Below, piece by piece: positions 1-5,777 of a stretch of DNA of 5,777 nt. Below the pieces are notes generated by a model. It made no database searches. It saw only the letters and a program-made list of their open reading frames with translations, and had not been told where the DNA came from. Source of the stretch: JBFJVD01 sp041624375 (lineage in GTDB: Bacteria; Chloroflexota; Anaerolineae; Anaerolineales; E44-bin32); contig JBFJVD010000190.1 in NCBI GenBank assembly GCA_041624375.1, forward strand, positions 1-5,777, read 5' to 3'. Every line of letters begins with the position of its first letter. The first letter of the stretch is position 1. A program made the position numbers and the translations under genes.

Positions 1-1980
1 GCAGAAGAACGGCTGAAGACCCACTTCCGGGCAAGCACACTCGAGGGATTCGGAATGGCGGACCGCCCCCTGGCGATCGGCGCCGCCGGCGCGATCCTCG
101 AGTATCTGGAGGAGACCCAGCAGCCAGCGCTGCGCCTCCTGAGCTCGATCTCGAGCTACTCGACGGACGATTTCATGCTGCTCGATGCCTCCACCCGTCG
201 AAATCTCGAATTGACGGAGACCATTCGGGAGGGTCGGCTGGAAGGCTCATTGCTCGGTGTGCTCGATGAGAGCGTGACGCCGCTCGGCGCCCGGCTCATC
301 CGGCAGTGGATCAGCAAGCCGCTCCTCGATCGAAACAGAATTGAGGACCGGCTGCAGCTGGTGGACGCATTTTCGGCAGATGGCTTGCTGCGCACCGAAC
401 TGCGCGGGTCATTGAAGAAACTGCCCGACCTCGAACGCCTCGCCAACCGGGTCGGAGCCGGGGTAGCGCAGCCGCGCGATCTGGTGGCGATGCGGACCTT
501 CCTGCGTCGGGTGCCGGAGATTCGCCAGCTGCTTGAAGCCTGTGAGAGCCCGGCGGTCACCGAATTGGGTGGACAGCTGGATCCGTGCCGCGAGACTCTC
601 GAACGCCTTGAGGCGGCGCTTGTCGACGAACCGCCAGCCACCCTTTCCGCGGTCGGAGTCTTTCGAACTGGCTACTCCGATCGGCTGGATTCACTTCTTG
701 AATCCTCACGCGCCGCGCGGGAGTGGATCGATGGTCTCGAAGCCGTGGAACGAGAGCGCACCGGCATCAAGAACCTGAAAGTCGGCTACAACAAAGTCTT
801 CGGCTACTACATTGAGGTCACAAAGGCGAACGCAGGCCGGGTTCCGGAGGGATACCAGCGCAAGCAGACGCTGGTGAACGCCGAGCGCTACACCACCCCG
901 GAGATGAAGGATTATGAGTCGCAGGTCCTGAGCGCCGAGGAGGGGATCCGGGAGATCGAAGCCGATCTGTTTCGCGACCTCTGCGACCAGATCAGCGAGC
1001 AGTCGGACCGCCTTCTCCGAACGGCGCGGGCGATCGGCAGATTGGATGTGGTTGCGGGCCTGGCGGAAGTCGCTATCCAGCGCCGCTACACCCGGCCGGT
1101 GCTGACCGACGATGTCGGCCTGGAAATCCACGATGGGCGCCATCCAGTGGTTGAGTTCTACCTCCGGGACGGGCGATTCGTTCCCAATGATTCGATCTTC
1201 GAAGAGGGCGAACGCGTCCGGATCATTACGGGCCCGAACATGAGCGGCAAATCGACGTATCTGCGTCAGGTGGCGCTCATTGTACTGATGGCACAGATGG
1301 GGAGCTTTGTGCCTGCCGCCTCCTGCCGCATTGGCCTAGCGGACCGCATCTTCACTCGCATCGGCGCGCAGGATGAGATACATGCCGGTCAGTCCACGTT
1401 CATGGTCGAGATGGTCGAAACCGCGCACCTGCTGCACAACGCGACCGAACGGAGTCTGCTGATCCTGGACGAAATCGGGCGCGGCACCAGCACGTACGAT
1501 GGGCTGTCGATCGCATGGGCAGTTGTAGAGCATATCCACACGGTGCCGCGCTTGCGGGCACGCACGCTGTTCGCCACCCATTTCCATGAACTCACCGGCC
1601 TGGCCGACCGACTGCCTGGTGTCCGGAACTACAACATCGCGGTGTCTGAGGAGGGAGGGGAAGTCGTCTTCCTCCACACGATCGTTCCGGGCGGTGCCGA
1701 CCGTTCCTATGGCATTCACGTCGCGGAGCTTGCAGGCTTGCCACGCCCCGTCCTGCAGCGCGCCAGCGAGATCCTGGCGCTCCTTGAGGATGAGGCCGCC
1801 GGTGGGCCACAGCGCTCCCGGGCCGAGCCATCGGCCCGACAGCTTCCTCTGTTTGGCGAATGGGAGGCATTTGTAGCGGAGCTCGAGGCGCTCGATCTCG
1901 ATGCCCTCTCGCCGCTGGAAGCCCTCAACCGGCTGTATGAGATGCGCAAGCGCGTTGTCGGTAGAGGGGAGAAGCGCTAG
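1..1980 (+). CDS. mutS: DNA mismatch repair protein MutS, 5'-truncated by the window edge
   Basis: MutS recognises base mismatches and small loops as a clamp-like dimer and uses ATP to recruit MutL. The frame is open from base 1, and the residues before the ATG at 55 (ending STLEGFG) already match the family, so 55 is an internal Met. The visible part is 659 residues against about 850-900 for the family, so the mismatch-reading domain with its Phe-X-Glu and much of the connector lie outside. Seen in order: end of the connector (LAIGAAGAILEYLEETQ), the core/lever start (LLDASTRRNLELTETIR), the clamp-region signature KVGYNKVFGYYIEVTKAN (about 778-831), Walker A GPNMSGKST (1231-1257), STFMVEM (1393-1413), Walker B LLILDEIGRGTSTYDG (1456-1503), the ATHFHEL motif (about 1573-1593), a QLPLF clamp-binding motif, and a C-terminal helical dimerisation segment LSPLEALNRLYEMRKR. 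All ATPase residues are present, so the protein should be active. It ends 10 bases from the convergent decarboxylase gene. Confidence 0.98.
   Translation, partial: AEERLKTHFRASTLEGFGMADRPLAIGAAGAILEYLEETQQPALRLLSSISSYSTDDFMLLDASTRRNLELTETIREGRLEGSLLGVLDESVTPLGARLIRQWISKPLLDRNRIEDRLQLVDAFSADGLLRTELRGSLKKLPDLERLANRVGAGVAQPRDLVAMRTFLRRVPEIRQLLEACESPAVTELGGQLDPCRETLERLEAALVDEPPATLSAVGVFRTGYSDRLDSLLESSRAAREWIDGLEAVERERTGIKNLKVGYNKVFGYYIEVTKANAGRVPEGYQRKQTLVNAERYTTPEMKDYESQVLSAEEGIREIEADLFRDLCDQISEQSDRLLRTARAIGRLDVVAGLAEVAIQRRYTRPVLTDDVGLEIHDGRHPVVEFYLRDGRFVPNDSIFEEGERVRIITGPNMSGKSTYLRQVALIVLMAQMGSFVPAASCRIGLADRIFTRIGAQDEIHAGQSTFMVEMVETAHLLHNATERSLLILDEIGRGTSTYDGLSIAWAVVEHIHTVPRLRARTLFATHFHELTGLADRLPGVRNYNIAVSEEGGEVVFLHTIVPGGADRSYGIHVAELAGLPRPVLQRASEILALLEDEAAGGPQRSRAEPSARQLPLFGEWEAFVAELEALDLDALSPLEALNRLYEMRKRVVGRGEKR
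1840..1854 (+). other. Sliding-clamp (DnaN beta) binding motif in MutS
   Basis: The codons read QLPLF, which fits the bacterial beta-clamp binding consensus Q-L-x-L-F. It lies in the low-complexity linker (GGPQRSRAEPSARQ) between the ATPase domain and the C-terminal dimerisation helices, where MutS proteins normally carry this motif. In the family it tethers MutS to the replication clamp. Binding here is inferred from the motif alone. Confidence 0.75.
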
Positions 1981-1990
1981 CTCCGGCCTG

Positions 1991-3475
1991 TCACTTCGAG
2001 GCCTGGACGGACGCCTCCTTCCGGATCTGGCCTCCCAGTTGCAGCACTTCTGCCACAAGCTGATCGAAATCCTGCCGCTGCGAACGGTGATTGGTGATCG
2101 CGCAGCGAAGCGCAAAGCGGTCTCCGAGAGTCGTGCCCGACGGCGCCGCCGCGCCCGATTCATGAAGCCGGATCAACAATTCCTGATTGAGTTTATTCAA
2201 CGCCGTCTCATCGAGTTCGGGGGCGACGTAGCGGAAGCAGACCACGTTCAAATCAATCGGCGCGAGTTGTTCAAGATTGGGTTCGGCCCGGACCAGTGCT
2301 CCTAGATAATTGGCCTGGTCGATATTCTGCTTGATCAGCCGGCCGATCTTGGCTGCGCCGTATGTCTTGAAGGCCATCCAGACCTTGAGCGCTCGGAAGC
2401 TGCGCGTGAGCTGGAGACCGTATTCAGATAGCCACGGCGGGCCGGCGGCGATGCCCCGATCCCCGTGGGAAAGGTAGGCCGGCGTGAGTGCAAACGTCGC
2501 CCGGTGGACCTTTTCATCGCGGAGCAGCGCGCAACCCACCTCGAAGGGCAGGTAGACCCACTTGTGGAGGTCGAAGGCGATCGAGTCCGCTCGCGAGAGC
2601 CCCTCAAGCCGAGGGCGCATCTCTGGCGAAAGATAGGCGAGGGCACCAAACGCGCCGTCGATGTGATACCAGAGGTTATGTTCCTCCGCGATATCGGCCA
2701 GCTCATCGAGCGGATCCAGCCCGCCGGTGTTGACGGTTCCCGCGCACCCGATCACACAGATTGGCCGCATCCCTTGTTGCTTGTCCGCTTCGATCTGGCG
2801 CCGTAGCTCCGTCGTGTCGATCCGGTAGCGTTCATCCACCGGCAAACGGCGCAGCGCTCGGTCGCCCAGGCCCAGGAGTTCCACGGCCTTCTGCAGCGAG
2901 GAATGCATCTCCACCGATCCATACATCCTCAACGGAGCGCGTGAGCCGGTCACGCCTTCTTTGCGCACATCGAAGCCGGCCCGAGCTGTCCGCGCGGCAG
3001 CCAGACCGATCAAGTTGGCAACAGAGCCTCCGCTCACTAGCAATCCGCTCGACCCCTCAGGAAACTCGAACATCTGCCGGCACCATTCCACGACCTGGTG
3101 TTCGACATGATTGGGCACCTGCTCGCCGCCGCCAAGGTTCGGATTCAGGCCGGAGGCCAGCATGTCGGCCAGCATGCCCAGCGGGGTTCCGTTTCCCATG
3201 ACCCATCCCCAGAAGCGCGGGTGGAAATTGCCCAGCGAGTAGGGAAGGATCAACTTGAGGAATTCTTCGTAGGTCGCCTCCTCGGATTGGCCCTGCTGTG
3301 GAAGCGGCTCCGCCAGGGCTTCAAGCACTTCGGAGGGGATCGGCTGCCAGACGGATTTCTCTCGAGCTGTCTGCATGAAGTCGAACATGTCGTCCAGCAT
3401 ACGGTGACCTAGCTGCCGGAGCTGCCGCCAATCCGAAGGATCCAGTGATTCCTCGTGTTGGACTCGGTTGTCCAT
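1991..3475 (-). CDS. Group II pyridoxal-phosphate-dependent amino-acid decarboxylase (aromatic-L-amino-acid decarboxylase-like)
   Basis: This 494-residue protein has the length and motif order of cytosolic PLP decarboxylases of the DDC/TDC/GAD group, which turn an L-amino acid into its amine plus CO2. Visible: HPRFWGW and TPLGMLADML in the substrate pocket (residues 85-106), a cofactor-phosphate region LLVSGGSVANL (145-155), the cofactor-stacking His in EMHSSLQKA (H191), GTVNTGGLDP (246-255), the pyridine-nitrogen Asp in HIDGAFG (D273), and the Schiff-base lysine in FDLHKWVYLPFEVGC (K305). Y334 in TPAYLSHGDR aligns with the mobile-loop tyrosine (Tyr332 of animal DDC) that favours decarboxylation over aldehyde formation. 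SFRALKVWMAFKTYG (359-373) is also typical. The substrate cannot be read from sequence; aromatic amino acids are the first guess. The ATG at 3475 is the only reasonable start, because a stop lies in frame just upstream (3494-3496). It is transcribed toward mutS and follows the amidohydrolase on the same strand after 106 bases. Confidence 0.93.
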   Translation of the reverse strand: MDNRVQHEESLDPSDWRQLRQLGHRMLDDMFDFMQTAREKSVWQPIPSEVLEALAEPLPQQGQSEEATYEEFLKLILPYSLGNFHPRFWGWVMGNGTPLGMLADMLASGLNPNLGGGEQVPNHVEHQVVEWCRQMFEFPEGSSGLLVSGGSVANLIGLAAARTARAGFDVRKEGVTGSRAPLRMYGSVEMHSSLQKAVELLGLGDRALRRLPVDERYRIDTTELRRQIEADKQQGMRPICVIGCAGTVNTGGLDPLDELADIAEEHNLWYHIDGAFGALAYLSPEMRPRLEGLSRADSIAFDLHKWVYLPFEVGCALLRDEKVHRATFALTPAYLSHGDRGIAAGPPWLSEYGLQLTRSFRALKVWMAFKTYGAAKIGRLIKQNIDQANYLGALVRAEPNLEQLAPIDLNVVCFRYVAPELDETALNKLNQELLIRLHESGAAAPSGTTLGDRFALRCAITNHRSQRQDFDQLVAEVLQLGGQIRKEASVQASK

Positions 3476-3581
3476 TCTTGCGCATTGCCTCCATCAGGAT
3501 GCGGAATGCTCCAGTTCAAGGAGCGGAGTGGATGGCTTATTCCCGACCGGGCTCAGCGGCACCATGGATCCAGACCATTGC
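3476..3581 (-). other. Spacer between the amidohydrolase and decarboxylase genes
   Basis: These 106 bases separate two genes on the minus strand. Apart from the ribosome binding site and its possible hairpin, I see no coding signal, no GC hairpin followed by a T-run, and no convincing -35/-10 pair: a TTGAAC on the minus strand lacks a plausible -10 at the right distance. Read-through transcription from the amidohydrolase promoter is the simplest reading, although the spacer is long enough to hide a weak promoter. Confidence 0.5.
3488..3492 (-). promoter_or_regulatory. Ribosome binding site of the decarboxylase gene, long spacing
   Basis: GGAGG on the minus strand lies 12 bases before the ATG at 3475, longer than the usual 5-9. 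A closer ATG (CAATGCG) is in another frame and is not the start of this protein. The site also lies inside a possible small hairpin (3482-3509). Confidence 0.55.
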
Positions 3582-5558
3582 TCAGGCGGCGACGATCTCG
3601 GGGTACTCGGCCTCGATCGTCTCGGGCTCCTTTACTCCGAGTGCGCTGAGCAGGTCGGAGATCATGACCGCTTTCTCTTCAGCGTCATTGCGGGACCAGG
3701 TTCGGCTCTTGATCTCGAGATAGGCACCTTCGAGGGGCGGGGTATCAACGCGATCGATGTTGATGAAGAACTCGACGCCACGGAAGTTCACCAGCCAGCG
3801 CAAGCGATCCTTCTGGATTTGGGTTTCCGACGCCGGTCGGAAATACTCGCGGTAGAAACGCAGACTGTGGCTGGCCGGTGCGATGAAGCGCGAGCGTGAG
3901 AGCAGCACCGAATTGGGATAGGTTCGTTCCGCGGCCGGCCCAATCAGTGTCAGCCGATAGCGGACGTTATAGACCTCTCCCTGAGCGTCGAGGAACTCAT
4001 CCTCTCGGTAGCGTAGCTTTCCCTGGCTGGGATCGGCGAAGCCGAAGTAGGTGTCGTACTCCCGGTAGTGGGCGGTGCGGACGATCTCGAATTTCTCGGA
4101 TGCGAGCGCTTCAACGATGGGCGCCGGATCGTCGATGTGGACTTTGATCTGCACCTCGTAGCTTTCCTGCTGCTCGGCGCCACCGATGGCCACCAGCTTC
4201 GAGAGGAGCGACTCCTCGCGCTCGATCAGAAAGCTGTCGATCCGGCGGGCATAGGATTCGGCAGCCTCGAGCAGCGGCGCGGTTTCGACCGTCTGAAGCT
4301 CCGAGTTTCGCATCAGCCACTGTCCGTTCACCATCACGTCGGTTACGTCGGTCGATTTCGCCGCATAGATCAGGCGTGTATAGACTGCGTTTTCATCACG
4401 GTCGAACTGTGGCGAATTGTGAAGCGCGTTCAGATCGACCATGATTAGATCCGCGCGTTTTCCTGGCACAAGTGAGCCGGTGAGATGATCGATGTGAAGC
4501 GCTTTCGCGCCGAGAATCGTGCTCATCGCTACGACCTGACGGGCAGGCAAGACGGTGGGATCGCGGGAGACGCCCTTGGCGATCAGGGAGGCAAGCCGGA
4601 TCTCCTCGAACATGTCAAGGTCGTTGTTTGAGGAAGCCCCATCCGTGCCAATCCCGACGTTCAGGCCGGCCTCGAGCATCCGGGTGACGGGCGCGAAGCC
4701 GGAAGCCAATTTCAGGTTGCTCGTAGGGTTGTGGGCCACGCCGGCTCCTGCGTTCTTGAGCGAATGAATCTCGCCCTCGTCAACATGCACGCAGTGTGCG
4801 GCAAGCACCTTGGCCTCAAAGAGACCCTGTTTCTTCACCCAGGGGATGACCGGCATATCATTCGTGTCGCGGCACTGTTCGACTTCCTGGGCGGTTTCAG
4901 CGAGGTGAATATGAAGCGGCACATCAAATTCGGCGGCCAGCTCGCTGCAGGCGCGGAGAATCTCGGGAGTCGTGGTGTAGGGGGCATGGGGCGCAACGGA
5001 TGGAACGATCAGAGGGTGATCCTTCCAGGCCTCAATGAAAGTCCGGGCGGCCGCCAGCGAATCCTCAAAGGAGGCCGCGTCGGGCGAGGGGAACTTCAGC
5101 ACGGTCTGTGAACAGACAGCCCGCATCCCGGTCTCGGCGGTTGCCTGTGCCACGGCCTCTTCGAAGTAATACATGTCGGCGAAGGAGGTCACGCCGCTGC
5201 GGATCATCTCTGCGCAGGCGATCAGAGTACCCAATCGGACGAAATCCGGGGAAACGAACTCGCGCTCAACCGGCATCATGTAGCCGAGAAGCCAGACGTC
5301 GAGGCGGCTATCGTCCTCGAGGCCACGCAGCAGAGTCATGGGGACATGGGTGTGTGCGTTGACAAGGCCAGGCAAGAGCGCCTTGCCTCCACAATCGATC
5401 TCGGTGGCTGCCCGCACCCTGGTTCGGAGCTCTGCGGTGGCCCCGACGCTATGGATTGCATCCCCCCGGACTGCGACCGCGCCGTCTGTGTACTGGTCGA
5501 AGCTGTCATTCATGGTCAGGACCAGTGCACCCGTCAGCAACAGATCAACGTCTTCCAT
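3582..5558 (-). CDS. mtaD: MtaD-type amidohydrolase (5-methylthioadenosine/S-adenosylhomocysteine deaminase-like) fused to a C-terminal CYTH domain
   Basis: Residues 1 to about 440 form a cytosolic metal-dependent deaminase of the amidohydrolase superfamily, expected to convert the adenine of methylthioadenosine, S-adenosylhomocysteine or adenosine to hypoxanthine with release of ammonia. Metal ligands and catalytic residues fit the family: H69 and H71 (NAHTHVP), H191 (APHAPY), H218 and E221 (HIHLAET), H255 (AAHCVH) and D306 (GTDGASSNND). PGKRADLIMVDL (366-377) returns to the small beta domain. A helical linker (ARRIDSFLIEREESLLSKL) follows, then residues about 466-658 form a CYTH-like tunnel domain: EVQIK (468-472), LRYRED (515-520), VRYRLTLIGP (532-541), INIDRVD (599-605) and YLEIKSR (613-619). 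Stand-alone MtaD is about 430-450 residues, so the extra 200 are a true fusion with no stop or frame break. I start at the ATG at 5558, because the GTG at 5564 overlaps the ribosome binding site. Guanine, cytosine or triazine-type substrates are less likely alternatives. The role of the CYTH part is unknown. Confidence 0.92.
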   Translation of the reverse strand: MEDVDLLLTGALVLTMNDSFDQYTDGAVAVRGDAIHSVGATAELRTRVRAATEIDCGGKALLPGLVNAHTHVPMTLLRGLEDDSRLDVWLLGYMMPVEREFVSPDFVRLGTLIACAEMIRSGVTSFADMYYFEEAVAQATAETGMRAVCSQTVLKFPSPDAASFEDSLAAARTFIEAWKDHPLIVPSVAPHAPYTTTPEILRACSELAAEFDVPLHIHLAETAQEVEQCRDTNDMPVIPWVKKQGLFEAKVLAAHCVHVDEGEIHSLKNAGAGVAHNPTSNLKLASGFAPVTRMLEAGLNVGIGTDGASSNNDLDMFEEIRLASLIAKGVSRDPTVLPARQVVAMSTILGAKALHIDHLTGSLVPGKRADLIMVDLNALHNSPQFDRDENAVYTRLIYAAKSTDVTDVMVNGQWLMRNSELQTVETAPLLEAAESYARRIDSFLIEREESLLSKLVAIGGAEQQESYEVQIKVHIDDPAPIVEALASEKFEIVRTAHYREYDTYFGFADPSQGKLRYREDEFLDAQGEVYNVRYRLTLIGPAAERTYPNSVLLSRSRFIAPASHSLRFYREYFRPASETQIQKDRLRWLVNFRGVEFFINIDRVDTPPLEGAYLEIKSRTWSRNDAEEKAVMISDLLSALGVKEPETIEAEYPEIVAA

Positions 5559-5560
5559 AC

Positions 5561-5568
5561 TCACCTCT
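5561..5568 (-). promoter_or_regulatory. Ribosome binding site that fixes the amidohydrolase start
   Basis: The minus strand reads AGAGGTGA and then GT before the ATG at 5558. This closely matches the complement of the 16S rRNA tail, with 5 bases between GAGG and ATG. The upstream in-frame GTG at 5564 lies within this site and could not use it, so the protein begins MEDVDLLL. Confidence 0.8.
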
Positions 5569-5585
5569 CGGTTTGTATTTCGCCG

Positions 5586-5594
5586 ATTATAGCA
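5586..5594 (-). promoter_or_regulatory. Extended -10 promoter for the amidohydrolase gene
   Basis: The minus strand carries TGCTATAAT, a perfect extended -10 (TGnTATAAT). No good -35 is seen 16-18 bases upstream, which is typical where the extended element compensates. A start near 5579 would give a leader of about 20 bases holding the ribosome binding site. Confidence 0.75.
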
Positions 5595-5628
5595 GGGGCG
5601 CGGTCTCTCGCTTCATGCCGGATCGATA

Positions 5629-5658
5629 TTGGCCGGTGCTGGGGCCGGCCTGTATAAT
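5629..5658 (+). promoter_or_regulatory. Sigma-70-type promoter for the nucleoside phosphorylase gene
   Basis: A perfect TATAAT (5653-5658) is preceded, after an 18-base spacer, by TTGGCC (5629-5634), which matches 4 of 6 bases of the -35 consensus. Transcription starting near 5665 would give a very short leader of about 12 bases that begins almost at the ribosome binding site. The spacer contains a GC inverted repeat (5631-5650). Confidence 0.7.
5631..5650 (+). repeat. GC-rich inverted repeat inside the phosphorylase promoter spacer
   Basis: GGCCGG (5631-5636) and CCGGCC (5645-5650) are perfect inverted arms separated by 8 bases (TGCTGGGG). The repeat overlaps the -35 and fills the spacer up to the -10. 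Its position suits a repressor or activator site, but short G/C arms arise readily by chance in GC-rich DNA. Confidence 0.45.
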
Positions 5659-5666
5659 CGCCGACT

Positions 5667-5672
5667 GGGAGG
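5667..5672 (+). promoter_or_regulatory. Ribosome binding site of the nucleoside phosphorylase gene
   Basis: GGGAGG ends 4 bases before the ATG at 5677. The spacing is slightly short, but the match is strong and supports that start. Confidence 0.75.
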
Positions 5673-5676
5673 CGGG

Positions 5677-5777
5677 ATGAACGCAGTTGATGTGATCGAG
5701 AAGAAACGTGATGGCCATGAGCTCACGGAAGCCGAAATCCGTTTCTTTATTGAAGGCTTCACCCGCGGCGACATCCC
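5677..5777 (+). CDS. deoA: Thymidine / pyrimidine-nucleoside phosphorylase, N-terminal fragment cut by the window edge
   Basis: Only the first 33 codons are present, starting MNAVDVIEKKRDGHELTEAE and continuing IRFFIEGFTRGDIP. This is the characteristic opening of family-3 nucleoside phosphorylases (DeoA, Pdp), in which I/VIxKKRDGxxLxxxEIxFFIxG forms the first helices of the alpha domain. The enzyme cleaves thymidine, and in Pdp also uridine, with phosphate to give the base and a (deoxy)ribose 1-phosphate for salvage or catabolism in the cytosol. The phosphate- and substrate-binding residues lie beyond the window, so DeoA and Pdp cannot be told apart; an AMP phosphorylase is less likely because no N-terminal extension is present. 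The ATG fits both the family N-terminus and the ribosome binding site just upstream. It is transcribed divergently from the amidohydrolase. Confidence 0.88.
   Translation, partial: MNAVDVIEKKRDGHELTEAEIRFFIEGFTRGDI

Larger units (their letters stand above)
5580..5664. repeat. Inverted repeat formed by the two divergent -10/start regions
   Basis: The left arm TCGCCGATTATA (5580-5591) and the right arm TATAATCGCCGA (5653-5664) are inverted copies matching at 11 of 12 positions, with 61 bases between and centres 73 bases apart. Each arm covers the -10 hexamer and the predicted start region of its promoter, one per strand. The TATAAT half is expected of promoters; the shared CGSCGA tail is not. 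Confidence 0.6.

Noticed and set aside
55..57. ATG at 55 as the start of mutS
   Set aside because: The frame is open to base 1 and the residues before it match MutS, while the N-terminal domains would be missing; the real start lies before the window.
706..1143. 145-codon antisense frame within mutS
   Set aside because: It is fully inside the strongly supported mutS gene, with no family resemblance seen and no ribosome binding site looked for; a shadow frame.
1985..2003. GGCCT/AGGCC hairpin as a bidirectional terminator
   Set aside because: The stem is only 5 bp with a 9-base loop and no T-run on either strand, and it mostly lies in the decarboxylase coding end.
1336..2163. 275-codon open frame on the minus strand opposite mutS and the decarboxylase end
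   Set aside because: It lies antisense to the ATPase domain of mutS, crosses into the real decarboxylase gene in another frame, and its composition is Arg-rich as expected of GC-rich shadow frames.
3551..3590. Near-direct repeat GCTCAGCGGC / GCTCAGGCGGC around the amidohydrolase stop codon
   Set aside because: It is short, differs by an indel and is GC-rich; chance is a sufficient explanation.
4160..4240. Separate internal start for the CYTH domain
   Set aside because: The linker has a GTG codon (Val) but no properly spaced ribosome binding site, and the helical linker runs on without a break, so a single fused product is favoured.
1..5777. Mobile elements, tRNA or rRNA genes, CRISPR arrays, riboswitches
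   Set aside because: Read through on both strands; no transposase, terminal repeats, regularly spaced repeats or recognisable RNA structures were seen, and the long genes leave little room for them.

Overview
The window is GC-rich (roughly 60% by eye, not counted), gene-dense bacterial chromosome with four protein genes and no sign of mobile DNA, RNA genes or CRISPR. The MutS, methylthioadenosine/SAH-deaminase and thymidine-phosphorylase sequences look like those of Chloroflexota or related GC-rich Gram-positive-type lineages. That placement is an impression from sequence style and has not been tested; the window carries no taxonomic marker such as rRNA.

Layout: (1) 1-1980, plus strand: the C-terminal three quarters of the mismatch-repair ATPase MutS, whose N-terminus lies before the window. 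(2) 1991-3475, minus strand: a complete group II PLP-dependent amino-acid decarboxylase that converges on mutS with only 10 bases between stop codons. (3) 3476-3581: a 106-base spacer without a clear promoter or terminator. (4) 3582-5558, minus strand: a 658-residue two-domain protein, an MtaD-type amidohydrolase followed in the same frame by a CYTH (CyaB/thiamine-triphosphatase-like) domain. (5) 5559-5676: a 118-base divergent control region with a promoter facing each way, in which the two -10 regions form a near-perfect inverted repeat. (6) 5677 to the end, plus strand: the first 33 codons of a thymidine/pyrimidine-nucleoside phosphorylase.

The right half suggests nucleoside salvage. The amidohydrolase probably deaminates the adenine of methylthioadenosine, S-adenosylhomocysteine or adenosine, and the divergently transcribed phosphorylase splits pyrimidine nucleosides; the symmetric promoter region could allow joint control. 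The decarboxylase lies downstream of the amidohydrolase on the same strand and may be co-transcribed with it. MutS is ordinary housekeeping. The most unusual item is the deaminase-CYTH fusion, whose CYTH part has lost some of the acidic and basic residues usual for triphosphate chemistry, so it may be a ligand-binding or altered-activity domain.
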